From contig NZ_JAETGO010000034.1 of NCBI RefSeq assembly GCF_016765695.1, positions 1 to 64,000 of the forward strand: a stretch of DNA of 64,000 bases. The letters run 5' to 3'. A program made the translations under genes and the position numbers. This document shows, in pieces, positions 19,835-27,514 of this stretch; the first letter of the stretch is position 1; every line of letters starts with the position of its first letter. Below the pieces are notes generated by a model. That model was not told the origin of the DNA and did not search any database. It saw only the letters and a program-made list of their open reading frames with translations. Origin of the DNA: Sporosalibacterium faouarense. GTDB lineage: Bacteria; Bacillota; Clostridia; Tissierellales; VENL01.

Positions 19835-20272
19835 ATGAATAAAATAAACACGAAAGACTACATAGTTCTAATTGCAGTATGGGTTATTAATATAGCTATT
19901 AAGTTATATTTAGATGTAGCTTATTGGTATTACATCGATTACTTTGAGCTTTTAACTTTCTTCATTTCAATTGCTTTGTACACTTTTATATTAATTTATT
20001 ATTTAGAATATAAGTATAAGAAACTGATACTAATGTATGCAATTTTATTCAGCATATGGACAATCTATTGGCCTATATCAGGATATCATCTTTTTAACCA
20101 TTTAATGGCTTATAGTGGGATCAGTGCTATAGTGACTGCTGTATTAAACTATCTTTATATAAGAAACAAAAATAATGTAGTTAACTTACTTTCAAAGAAC
20201 CTTCTTATAGCTTCTTTTATAGGAATAGGGTATGTTGCAATATTTGTGATAATATTATATATATTTGTATAG
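19835..20272 (+). CDS. Small integral membrane protein, possible immunity or accessory protein
   Basis: ATG 19835 is preferred to ATG 19814 because GGAGG at 19823-19827 lies 7 nt before it and because the earlier start would overlap the upstream gene. The product has 145 residues with about four hydrophobic helices ('IVLIAVWVINIAI', 'LLTFFISIALYTFILIYYL', 'LILMYAILFSIWTIYW', 'IGYVAIFVIILYIFV'). No family is recognised. Its tight coupling (13 nt) to the small lipoprotein behind the RHS gene makes joint function likely. A membrane immunity protein would fit a membrane-active toxin tip, but this is inference. Confidence 0.65.
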   Translation: MNKINTKDYIVLIAVWVINIAIKLYLDVAYWYYIDYFELLTFFISIALYTFILIYYLEYKYKKLILMYAILFSIWTIYWPISGYHLFNHLMAYSGISAIVTAVLNYLYIRNKNNVVNLLSKNLLIASFIGIGYVAIFVIILYIFV

Positions 20273-20364
20273 AGTGCACTTGTATAATAGGCTATTAAGG
20301 AAAAAGATGTTTACAGGTAGCCATAATGTAGGAAATAACTGAGTAATTGGAAATCTAGTATTGA

Positions 20365-20469
20365 TTATGTATTATAATAGTGAAATACATTGAACTAATT
20401 GTAAATAAGTATTATGATATATGGAAAAAGGAATTAGATAAATTATTCAATCCTCCTTTAAGATTTTAG
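20365..20469 (+). pseudogene. Tail fragment of a lost protein, possibly a displaced RHS C-terminus
   Basis: Between a TGA at 20362 and a TAG at 20467, one frame encodes a plausible protein tail with 'IVNKYYDIWKKELDKLF' near its end. It has no start with a ribosome binding site. It ends 27 nt before a truncated copy of the lipoprotein that follows the intact RHS gene, so the order tail-then-lipoprotein repeats the order of the intact locus. Short and unproven. Confidence 0.35.
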
Positions 20470-20496
20470 TTATATAATAAAGGAAGGTATGATAGA

Positions 20497-20718
20497 ATGA
20501 ATTCAAAAAAATTAAAAATATTATTATATGTTTTTATGATTATAATTTTATTAACTTCATGTAGTTCAGGTTATGAAAAAGATGTTAAAGAATTTAGAAA
20601 AATATATAATAATACGCTGACTTCGCTAAATTCTGATAATGCATATAATTCAATAAAGAATGATGACTTAACATCTAATATTGAAAAACTCAAAGAAATT
20701 ATGATTTTATTATATTGA
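20497..20718 (+). pseudogene. Truncated paralogue of the lipoprotein at 19417
   Basis: ATG 20497 follows AAAGGAAGG. The 73-residue product has a clear lipobox (LLTSC) and then a segment matching the 19417 lipoprotein in spacing and sequence ('FRKIYNNTLTSLNSDNAYNS' against 'FEDIYFNTVKSIDSSNTLKS'). It stops after about 70 residues, whereas the relative continues for about 60 more. No continuation is seen in other frames. It is most likely a decayed immunity-type gene, though a short functional lipoprotein cannot be excluded. Confidence 0.6.
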
Positions 20719-20889
20719 CTTGTATAAATAAATTGAATATCTACCATTTAAAGAAATATTCACAATATTAAATGCTAGATTTGTTTTATTCATGAACATA
20801 TAGTAGAATGACTGAATACTAATTGGGAAATAACAACTATATATAACTCAGTTAATTAAGGGGCTGTCTCAAAATAGAAAGTAATTTCT

Positions 20890-20909
20890 AGGGCGAGAAG
20901 CCCTTTTTT
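20890..20909 (+). terminator. Rho-independent terminator inside the IS left end
   Basis: AGGGC (20890-20894), five-base loop, GCCCT (20900-20904) and a run of T. It would stop transcripts arriving from the upstream lipoprotein remnant before they enter the transposase fragment. Confidence 0.6.
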
Positions 20910-20969
20910 CTTGCAAAAAAATGTAAAAAGCAACCCCCGAAGGGATTGCTTTTGGTGTATAATTTATTT

Positions 20970-21278
20970 ATGCGAATAAACAAACATACACCTCAAAATT
21001 ATATCAATATTAATAAAGATTATCAACTAGTTTTACCTATAAATTCTGAAGTTTTGATTCCACAGGATGATTCCGTGAGATTGCTTAGCCAAGTATTGGA
21101 GGGGTTAAAGTATGATAAATTAATGCAAGCATACTTACACCTAGGAAGAAAACCTGTGGTTTCACCGAAGAATTTATTCAAAGTTTTAGTCTATTCTTAC
21201 ATGAATAATATTTATTCAAGTAGAGAAATAGAGAAAACCTGTAAAATGAAAAAAAGGTGTCTCAACAATGATTTTTAA
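20970..21278 (+). pseudogene. IS1182-family transposase, N-terminal fragment
   Basis: From ATG 20970 the frame encodes about 102 residues typical of the IS1182 transposase start (DUF772): 'YQLVLPINSEVLIPQDDSVR', 'GRKPVVSPKNLFKVLVYSYM' and 'NNIYSSREIEKTCK'. After the last motif the sequence jumps into the right terminal repeat and ends in a stop formed by it. The DDE catalytic core is absent, so this is a non-functional remnant. Confidence 0.75.
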
Positions 21279-21332
21279 AAATCATTGTGAGATAGACTCT
21301 TAAAATTTATTTGAAATATCTAGTATAACTAA

Positions 21333-21425
21333 ACTAATACGACTTCAAGTTCTAGCTCAAGTGGTAGCAGTAATAGAACATCTTCAATTAATAAAAGCAG
21401 CTCAACAAATAGAAATAATGTGTGA
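21333..21425 (+). pseudogene. Ser/Asn-rich linker fragment resembling the RHS spacer
   Basis: One frame between stops at 21330 and 21423 encodes a run dominated by Ser, Thr and Asn ('TSSSSSSGSSNRTSS'). This composition matches the spacer of the RHS protein about 2.8 kb upstream and little else nearby. It has no start or ribosome binding site. Most likely a stranded piece of an earlier RHS C-terminal cassette. Confidence 0.4.
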
Positions 21426-21452
21426 AATTATGTATTAAATATTATGTATTAA

Positions 21453-21643
21453 ATATATACAATAGTATTAGAAGAAGCGATGTGGTTTTCAGATTATATG
21501 TTAGGTAGTGAGAGTCATATGGAGGAGGTTCTGATGAGTTAGGTCATTATTATAAATTCTTTAATATGAAATGGGACAAGGATATTAATTTAACAAACTA
21601 TTATGAGAATATATCAGATTTAACAAAGAGAGATAAAATATAA
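21453..21643 (+). pseudogene. Frameshifted protein tail, possibly an older RHS C-terminus
   Basis: One frame (from about 21453) reads 'VLEEAMWFSDYMLGSES'; after a one-base shift near 21513 a second frame continues 'YGGGSDELGHYYKFFNMKW' and ends at TAA 21641. Together they look like the end of one protein broken by an indel. It follows the Ser/Asn-rich fragment, as a toxin tip follows the spacer in the intact gene. The identity of the domain is unknown. Confidence 0.4.
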
Positions 21644-21700
21644 TTGAGAATATACTTTCTTAATTTGGCAATGAAATAGATTTCATATCAAAGTAAAAAA

Positions 21701-21741
21701 GTATCCGAGGTAGTGCAATCAGATTGCACTACCTCGGATAC
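21701..21741 (-). terminator. Perfect 20-bp stem-loop, terminator oriented to the minus strand
   Basis: GTATCCGAGGTAGTGCAATC (21701-21720) is repeated exactly inverted at 21722-21741, with only one base between. A run of six A precedes the left arm, so on the minus strand the stem is followed by six T, the form of an intrinsic terminator. No minus-strand gene ends here. The hairpin sits 42 nt before the membrane protein gene at 21784 and could also be a mobile-element relic. Confidence 0.6.
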
Positions 21742-21783
21742 TGAATTGCTAATTAGTGGAAAGTCTTAGGGGGGAAGATATTA

Positions 21784-22593
21784 ATGAGAAAGGTTTTAGA
21801 GCGATCAAAAATTGCGACTAAAAAAATATTTGAGAATTATATAATATTATTAATGTTGTTATTTTATCATTTTATAGTTATAAAATTAGAATGGGATAAA
21901 TACTCTTTGGAAAAAGTATTAAGAATTTTGATAAATGAAAACAATAGATATTTTACAATACAATTAGTAATTACTATTTTGGAGAATTTAGTTGTATCAA
22001 CTATAATATTTTCAGGAATTTTTGGAGTTCTAAGTAAAGTATATTCTAACAGAGAAAAATCAAATATACATAAATTTATAGAAGGAATCAAAAAATATTG
22101 GCTTAAAGTCTTATTTGCTATTTTGGTAACCACTATAATTTCACAGGTTTTAAACCTAATATTGATTACAAGCATCATTAATTTCATTAAATATAATATA
22201 GTTAATGTAGCCATAATAGTTTTATCATGGTTATATAAAAATCTAATATTTACAGTTGGAACATTAATAATAATACGTACAAGTATTAAACGTAAGAATT
22301 TTTTTAATGAATTAATTAAGTTTATTAAGACAAATAAATTTAAAGAAATTACTGTATTTATTATATTTATAAGTTTATTTATAATCCCTATATATTTCCT
22401 ATTGAGTAATTATAGAAATGAATTACTTTTATCAGAATTGAGAGAAAAGGGAGTTATAGATTATATAAATTTGTTTTCATATAGCAATAGCACTAAGTGG
22501 ATTGATCAAATAGTAGCAATTGGCAAATCATTTATTGAGTCATTGCTATTCTTATACATAGCTTTAGTTTATCAAGAAAGGATTGATAAATAA
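21784..22593 (+). CDS. Polytopic membrane protein of unknown function
   Basis: The ATG follows AGGGGGGAAG. The 269-residue product has about six hydrophobic segments: near residues 20-32, 58-82, 105-130, 135-170, 195-212 and 245-262. It is rich in Ile, Asn and Lys, with few charged loops, and has no motif I can assign. It lies just after the debris of RHS cassettes and before a lipoprotein gene. It could be a leftover membrane immunity protein or an unrelated permease-like protein; the sequence does not decide. Confidence 0.65.
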   Translation: MRKVLERSKIATKKIFENYIILLMLLFYHFIVIKLEWDKYSLEKVLRILINENNRYFTIQLVITILENLVVSTIIFSGIFGVLSKVYSNREKSNIHKFIEGIKKYWLKVLFAILVTTIISQVLNLILITSIINFIKYNIVNVAIIVLSWLYKNLIFTVGTLIIIRTSIKRKNFFNELIKFIKTNKFKEITVFIIFISLFIIPIYFLLSNYRNELLLSELREKGVIDYINLFSYSNSTKWIDQIVAIGKSFIESLLFLYIALVYQERIDK

Positions 22594-22646
22594 TATAGAT
22601 ATAAAATATAATAATATAGTATTCAAATTAGGAGAGGAGAGCAAAA

Positions 22647-23411
22647 ATGACGAAAAAAATAGTTTTTCTTATATTGACAATGATATTAGCGATGAACATT
22701 AGTGCCTGTGACAGTAACACTTCCAATACTGATGGAAATGAGGTAGAAAACTATTCTATAACAGAATCGAATTCTTTAAGTAATGAAGGTGAGGTAAGCT
22801 ATAGTATTAATTATCCACAGATAACAGGATTATCTGATACCGAGAAACAAGATAAAGTGAATAATATTATTAAAGAAGAAGCTCTTAAAGTATTGAAATA
22901 CTATGAGAATCCTTTTGCTCCTGTAGAAGTTGATATTGACTATAACATTACTTTACAAGAACCAAGTGTTTTGAGCATTCAGTATTCAGGACTTGGAATT
23001 GTGAGTGGGGTTGCTCATCCTAACAAGCTTTTTTATACAACCAATATTGATATTGAGAGAGGAACTAGAATAAGATTAAAAGATATTATAAATATTAACT
23101 CTGACTTTATTCAAAAGTTTATAGGTGGAGATTTTACAGCTGTGAATGATGAACAAGGGCAAAATATTGATTTAAGTACTTTATCTGTAGAGGATTTACA
23201 AAGAGAATTTACTGAAGCTGATTCCCTAGATAATATTGGAACGGAAAATCAATCGGATGTTTATAGTTATTTAACGGAAGATTCCTTAGGTATATCTATT
23301 AGCGTTCCATACGCTGTAGGTGGTCATGCCGAATATGAAATAAATTATCAAGACTTGAATGAGTTCATAAAAAGTGATAGTGAAATTTGGAAGGATTTAT
23401 TAAAGAATTAA
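22647..23411 (+). CDS. DUF3298-like lipoprotein
   Basis: The ATG is preceded by TTAGGAGAGGAG. The 254-residue product has a signal peptide ending in the lipobox NISAC, an acidic Ser/Asn-rich stretch, and then a domain recalling DUF3298/DUF4163 (RsiV-type extracellular part): 'SINYPQITGLSDTEKQDKVN', 'YNITLQEPSVLSIQYSG', 'GVAHPNKLFYTTNIDIERG' and 'DSLGISISVPYAVGGHAEYE'. Proteins of this type occur as stand-alone lipoproteins and as anti-sigma sensor domains; here no sigma-factor gene is adjacent. It would sit on the outer face of the membrane. Domain assignment is from pattern memory and moderately sure; the role is unknown. Confidence 0.7.
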   Translation: MTKKIVFLILTMILAMNISACDSNTSNTDGNEVENYSITESNSLSNEGEVSYSINYPQITGLSDTEKQDKVNNIIKEEALKVLKYYENPFAPVEVDIDYNITLQEPSVLSIQYSGLGIVSGVAHPNKLFYTTNIDIERGTRIRLKDIININSDFIQKFIGGDFTAVNDEQGQNIDLSTLSVEDLQREFTEADSLDNIGTENQSDVYSYLTEDSLGISISVPYAVGGHAEYEINYQDLNEFIKSDSEIWKDLLKN

Positions 23412-23522
23412 TTAAAGTTCCTATATTCTCCTAAAATTATCATAAAATCCAGAGCTAAAGAATAGTATTTATTAAGGTATACGGTTGTATTAATCGCACA
23501 AAAATGGAGAAGGGGGTATTTT

Positions 23523-23978
23523 GTGAAAAAGGATTATTCTATGAAAAGGCTTTGGATTTTGGGCTTAGTTGTTATAATAGTATTAGGAATCATCTTTATT
23601 CCTAAACTAATTTTTAATGAAGGTGATAATACCGTGAAATTTAATGTTTTAGAAGAAAAACAAATTCCACAAAAAATTAAGGAAATACTACCACAGTATA
23701 GGGTTGAAGAGAGAGCACTGGCATGTAGGATTGAAGATAGTGTTTATGTTATAGTTACAAGAGGTGAAAAAAGGACAGGGGGTTACTCTGTAGCTATAGA
23801 CAGAATAGAAAAAGAAAAGAGTGATGATTATTTCAATCTAATAGTATATGCCAAATATACTGATCCTAGCCCAGATCAGATAGTACCTCAGGTCATTACA
23901 TATCCTTATACAATAGTAAAAACAGACCTTAAAGAACTACCTCAAAATATTAGACTTGAAGTAGAGTATGATGAATAA
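23523..23978 (+). CDS. Membrane-anchored PrcB_C-domain protein
   Basis: GTG start after AAGGGGG. The 151-residue product has one N-terminal membrane anchor (residues 9-30) and an extracellular domain matching the PrcB C-terminal pattern: 'RGEKRTGGYSVAIDRIE' followed by 'AKYTDPSPDQIVPQVITYP' and a closing beta strand. PrcB was described as a partner of the Treponema protease dentilisin; in Firmicutes such proteins are mostly stand-alone and uncharacterised. It has its own terminator right after the stop. The distance of 111 nt to the lipoprotein upstream leaves co-transcription open. Confidence 0.75.
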   Translation: MKKDYSMKRLWILGLVVIIVLGIIFIPKLIFNEGDNTVKFNVLEEKQIPQKIKEILPQYRVEERALACRIEDSVYVIVTRGEKRTGGYSVAIDRIEKEKSDDYFNLIVYAKYTDPSPDQIVPQVITYPYTIVKTDLKELPQNIRLEVEYDE

Positions 23979-23985
23979 GTGATAG

Positions 23986-24011
23986 GAGCAGAGCAATCTG
24001 CTCTTTTTTTT
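23986..24011 (+). terminator. Rho-independent terminator after the PrcB-like gene
   Basis: GAGCAGA, loop GCAA, TCTGCTC, then eight T. It separates the accessory region from the acid-sugar operon. Confidence 0.9.
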
Positions 24012-24226
24012 GTATAAAAATATTTGAGGGATATGTTTGGTTTCATTCAAATTAAACAAAAGTGAACAAATAAAAACATTTGAGATGGATAAATACTTTA
24101 GAACAAGGAACCTTATTAATGGGAAAATAAATCAAAAAACAAAAAATAATAAGGTGTTGGCTGAAAAATAGAAGAAAATTTACAGATACACTACTTAATG
24201 CTTTTCATTTGGAAATAAAAAAAGAC

Positions 24227-24255
24227 TTGCGAAAACATTTTCATAAGTGTATAAT
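24227..24255 (+). promoter_or_regulatory. Sigma-A promoter of the acid-sugar operon
   Basis: TTGCGA (24227-24232), 17-nt spacer, TATAAT (24250-24255), 74 nt before the repressor start. It lies in the 318-nt gap between the upstream terminator and the DeoR gene; the rest of that gap is AT-rich with no ORF or other structure that I see. Confidence 0.75.
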
Positions 24256-24295
24256 AAACATAAACAAACATAAAAACACAAATACAAACACAAGA
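24256..24295 (+). promoter_or_regulatory. Four helically phased decamers, candidate DeoR-type operator
   Basis: Directly after the -10 box, AAACATAAAC, AAACATAAAA, ACACAAATAC and AAACACAAGA follow one another in exact 10-bp steps, so they face the same side of the helix over the transcription start. DeoR-family repressors often bind such direct repeats. Control by the adjacent regulator is inferred. Confidence 0.55.
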
Positions 24296-24329
24296 ATATG
24301 TTAAAATTGAACATAAAGGAGATGTAAAT

Positions 24330-25085
24330 ATGCTCCAAGCAGAGAGAAGAAATTATATTATTAATCTTATGAGGAAAAACGGGAAGGTTATTGTTGAAGA
24401 TTTAGCCAGTGAGCTAGGGGTATCAACAATGACAATTAGAAGAGATTTAAAATATCTTGAGGATAATAATTTATTAACGAGAACCCATGGTGGTGCAGTT
24501 AGTAATGTCAATCAAGAAATACCTTACAGTGAAAAAGCAGACTCGGCAAATGAAGAAAAAGAAAAAATTGCAGAATATGCAGCAACTTTAGTTGAGGAAG
24601 GCTCCACAATTATATTGGATGCTGGAACTACAACTATGGAAATTGCTAAGAAAATAAAGGATAAAAAAAATATTACTGTAATAACTACTGACATAATGAT
24701 AGGTGCTTTTTTATCTAAAGCCAAAGGGATAAAAGTATTTTGTACTGGTGGAGTCATCCAGAGTGAAACGGGAGCTTGCATAGGTACTAAGGCAGAAGAA
24801 TTTTTAGAAGATATATATGCTGATATAACTTTTCTAGGAACTAGTGCAATTGATTTAAAAAAAGGAGTAACCACTCCTAACTTAGAGAAATCAAGATTAA
24901 AAAGAACAATGATGAGCTCCTCCGATGAAGTTATATTAGTTTTAGATAGCTCTAAATTTGGAAAGAAAAGCTTTTCAAAGGTTTGTGGTCTTGATGAAAT
25001 AGACCTAATAATAACAGATGAAAACTTACATGAAGATACTGTGAGTGAGATTAAAGATAAAGAGATACCAATTGAATTGGTTTAA
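24330..25085 (+). CDS. DeoR-family transcriptional repressor of the acid-sugar operon
   Basis: The ATG follows AAAGGAG. The 251-residue length is typical of the family. An N-terminal winged helix-turn-helix (residues 6-57; 'RNYIINLMRKNGKV', 'LGVSTMTIRRDLKYLE') is followed by the DeoR sugar-phosphate sensor fold ('ILDAGTTTMEIAKKI', 'VITTDI', 'GTSAIDLKKGVTTPNL', 'DSSKFGKKSF'). Such proteins repress nearby sugar genes and let go when a phosphorylated intermediate binds. The gene is first in the operon, 20 nt before the kinase, under a promoter carrying phased repeats, so autoregulation is likely. The inducer is probably a phosphorylated four-carbon acid (inference). Confidence 0.92.
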   Translation: MLQAERRNYIINLMRKNGKVIVEDLASELGVSTMTIRRDLKYLEDNNLLTRTHGGAVSNVNQEIPYSEKADSANEEKEKIAEYAATLVEEGSTIILDAGTTTMEIAKKIKDKKNITVITTDIMIGAFLSKAKGIKVFCTGGVIQSETGACIGTKAEEFLEDIYADITFLGTSAIDLKKGVTTPNLEKSRLKRTMMSSSDEVILVLDSSKFGKKSFSKVCGLDEIDLIITDENLHEDTVSEIKDKEIPIELV

Positions 25086-25105
25086 ATGGAAAGAGGTGCA
25101 AAGTA

Positions 25106-26425
25106 ATGCCAGAGGTTGTAATTATTGCAGATGATTTAACGGGAGCTAATGCTACAAGTGTTTTATTAGCAAGACAAGGATATAAATCTGCAACATTTTT
25201 AGATTTAGAGTCATATTCAGAAGATAAGCATAATGATTATAACATTATATCCATAAGTACTGATAGCAGGGGAATCAAGGAAAATAGAGCATATGATAGG
25301 GTTGCAAATGTAGTAGAACTTTTTAAGGATAAAGAAATACAGTTTTTCTCAAAAAGAGTAGATAGTACACTAAGGGGGAATATTGGGTCAGAGATTGATG
25401 CTGTACTGGATAATCTCAATGGGAACGAACTTGCAATAGTTGTATCTGCATTCCCATCATCAGGCAGGGTCACTATTGGAGGATATTTGATGGTACACTC
25501 AGTACCATTAGAAAAAACAGATGTTGCTAAGGACCCTAAGACACCAGTGTTTACATCTTATGTGCCAGATATTATTAAGGAACAAAGTAAGTATGAAGTT
25601 GGACATATATCTTTAAGTAATGTTCTTCAAGGTGTGGACAAGATTAGAGACTCTATAATTGAAGAGAAAAATAAGGGAAATAGAGTAATAGTTATAGATG
25701 CTACAACTGATGATGATATTAATAGGATAGCAAGGGCAGCAAAAGATGCAAAATTACCTATAGTTGCTGTGGATCCAGGTCCATTCACATCAGAGTATTC
25801 AAAGCTTAATATAGAAAAGCCTATGAAGGAGCCGGGAAGAAAGGTTATGATGGCTATTGGAAGCGTTACTAATCTAACTCGAAATCAATTAGAGGAATTA
25901 AAGCTTGAATATTCACCCTTATTAGTAAATATAGATGCTGAAAAATTAATATATGATAATACGTCAAATGAAGAAATTAATAGGGTAACAGAAAAATTAA
26001 AAAGAGAAATGAAAGACTATGAAATAGTTGGTGTTATAACTACTAATAATGAGAATGAAGTATTAAATTTGAAAGAACATGCCATAAAACTTAATGTGAC
26101 AGAAGATGATATCGCTCAGAAAATTACTATGGGAATATCTAGTATAGTTAAGAAAATCATGGATGAGACTAATTCTATTATTGGTGGATTATATACAAGT
26201 GGTGGAGATGTAACCGTAGCAGTATGTCAAGACTTAAATGCCGTTGGAATCAAAGTAAAGGATGAGGTTCTTCCACTAGCAGCTTACGGCAGGATCATAG
26301 ATGGAGAATATGATAACACTCCTATTATAACTAAGGGTGGATTGGTAGGAGATTCTATGGCAATGATAGACTGTATAGAATACTTATTAACTAAAATATC
26401 GAATGAGCTTCATGAGAGCTTGTAA
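25106..26425 (+). CDS. dtnK: Four-carbon acid sugar kinase (DUF1537 family, D-threonate/erythronate kinase)
   Basis: The 439-residue protein has the family's N-terminal motif 'IIADDLTGANATS' (residues 6-18) and 'KRVDSTLRGN' (about 85-94), followed by a C-terminal nucleotide-binding half ('GGLYTSGGDVTVAVCQDL', 'ITKGGLVGDSMAM'). DUF1537 kinases phosphorylate four-carbon acid sugars at O4; paired with a PdxA2-type dehydrogenase, as here, they handle D-threonate (DtnK) or D-erythronate (DenK), giving dihydroxyacetone phosphate after oxidation and decarboxylation. The gene lies 20 nt after the repressor and 18 nt before pdxA2. Which epimer is used cannot be read from the sequence, so the symbol is provisional. 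Confidence 0.88.
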   Translation: MPEVVIIADDLTGANATSVLLARQGYKSATFLDLESYSEDKHNDYNIISISTDSRGIKENRAYDRVANVVELFKDKEIQFFSKRVDSTLRGNIGSEIDAVLDNLNGNELAIVVSAFPSSGRVTIGGYLMVHSVPLEKTDVAKDPKTPVFTSYVPDIIKEQSKYEVGHISLSNVLQGVDKIRDSIIEEKNKGNRVIVIDATTDDDINRIARAAKDAKLPIVAVDPGPFTSEYSKLNIEKPMKEPGRKVMMAIGSVTNLTRNQLEELKLEYSPLLVNIDAEKLIYDNTSNEEINRVTEKLKREMKDYEIVGVITTNNENEVLNLKEHAIKLNVTEDDIAQKITMGISSIVKKIMDETNSIIGGLYTSGGDVTVAVCQDLNAVGIKVKDEVLPLAAYGRIIDGEYDNTPIITKGGLVGDSMAMIDCIEYLLTKISNELHESL

Positions 26426-26443
26426 ATAGAAAGGAGAGTCACA

Positions 26444-27442
26444 ATGAATAAACCATATATAGGGATACCTATGGGGGATCCAGCTGGAATTGGTCCAGAA
26501 ATAGTAGTAAAGGCTTTAGCAGATAATGAGGTTATTGATATATGTAATCCAGTAGTAATTGGTGATAAGTCAACGCTAGAGCAAGCAATGAAGTTTTGTG
26601 ATATTCAATTAGATATAAATATTATAAGTAATCCTAAAGAGGGAAGCTATGAAGCAGGTTTGCTAAATTTAATAGATCTAGATAATGTAAATATTGATGG
26701 TCTGAAAATGGGTGAAATTCAAGGCATGGCGGGTAAAGCGGCCTTTGAATATATAAAAGAATCCGTTGATTTGGCTATGAAAGGTGAGGTGGCTGCCATT
26801 GCCACTACACCTATTAACAAGGAAGCATTGAAGGCTGGTGGCATAAATTATATTGGTCATACAGAAATGCTTGAAGATTTGACAAATAGTGAAGACCCAT
26901 TAACTATGTTTCAAGTTTTTAATCTAAAGGTATTCTTTCTTTCAAGGCATCTATCACTAAGAGATGCATGTGATATGGTGACAAAAGAAAGATTACTTGA
27001 TTATATAGAAAGGTGTGTAGAGGCTTTAGGTAGACTAGGATTTAAAAATCCTAAACTAGCTGTTGCAGGGTTAAACCCTCATAGTGGTGAGCATGGATTG
27101 TTTGGAGATGAAGAAGTTAAAGAAATGGAACCGGCAATTAAAGAATCTATAGAAAAGGGTTTTGACATTGTAGGTCCTGTGCCAGCTGATTCAGTATTCC
27201 ATTTTGGTCTTAAAGGAAGCTATGATGCTGTATTGTCCCTATATCATGATCAAGGACATATAGCAACAAAGATGGTCGACTTTGAGAGAACAATATCTAT
27301 AACTAATGGTCTACCGTTCCTTAGAACATCAGTAGATCATGGGACAGCCTTTGATATCGCTGGGACAGGTAAGGCAAGCAAAGTGAGTATGGTTGAATCA
27401 ATTAAGCTTGCAGCAGAATATGCACCTAAGTTTAACCAATAA
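26444..27442 (+). CDS. pdxA2: PdxA2-type 4-phospho-D-threonate/erythronate dehydrogenase
   Basis: 332 residues, the usual PdxA length; start after AAAGGAGAG. Motifs: '[15 protein letters not shown]' at the N-terminus; 'TTPINKEAL' and 'GHTEML' for substrate and metal; '[16 protein letters not shown]'; 'GPVPADSVF'; '[11 protein letters not shown]'; and the C-terminal '[14 protein letters not shown]'. The metal-binding His residues are all present. In pyridoxal synthesis PdxA oxidises 4-phosphohydroxy-threonine, but PdxA2 paralogues beside DUF1537 kinases oxidise 4-phospho-threonate or -erythronate with NAD, and the product loses CO2 to yield dihydroxyacetone phosphate. Context decides for the catabolic role; no other vitamin B6 gene is near. 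An intercistronic hairpin follows before the permease. Confidence 0.9.
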   Translation: MNKPYIGIPMGDPAGIGPEIVVKALADNEVIDICNPVVIGDKSTLEQAMKFCDIQLDINIISNPKEGSYEAGLLNLIDLDNVNIDGLKMGEIQGMAGKAAFEYIKESVDLAMKGEVAAIATTPINKEALKAGGINYIGHTEMLEDLTNSEDPLTMFQVFNLKVFFLSRHLSLRDACDMVTKERLLDYIERCVEALGRLGFKNPKLAVAGLNPHSGEHGLFGDEEVKEMEPAIKESIEKGFDIVGPVPADSVFHFGLKGSYDAVLSLYHDQGHIATKMVDFERTISITNGLPFLRTSVDHGTAFDIAGTGKASKVSMVESIKLAAEYAPKFNQ

Positions 27443-27456
27443 TCTTGTTAAATAAG

Positions 27457-27480
27457 CCCTGGGGATAAAATTCCTCAGGG
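27457..27480 (+). other. Intercistronic hairpin between pdxA2 and the permease
   Basis: CCCTGGGGA pairs with TCCTCAGGG across a six-base loop, nine pairs with one G-T. No T run follows, so it is more likely a transcript-stabilising or attenuating element than a full terminator. Confidence 0.55.
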
Positions 27481-27514
27481 GATATTTATAAAAAAAATAA
27501 AGGGGGAATCATTC

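Larger units (their letters stand above)
20859..21300 (+). mobile_element. Internally deleted IS1182-family element
   Basis: The left end (AGGGGCTGTCTCAAAATAG, from 20859) and the right end (complement of 21300-21282) form an imperfect inverted repeat, matching at 10 of the first 13 positions. Behind the left end lie two compact hairpins (20890-20909 with a T run; 20925-20953), as in full-length IS1182 elements where they block incoming transcription. The inside holds only the N-terminal part of the transposase. At about 440 bp against roughly 1.7-2 kb for an intact element, it cannot move by itself but could be mobilised in trans. No clear target duplication is seen. Confidence 0.7.
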
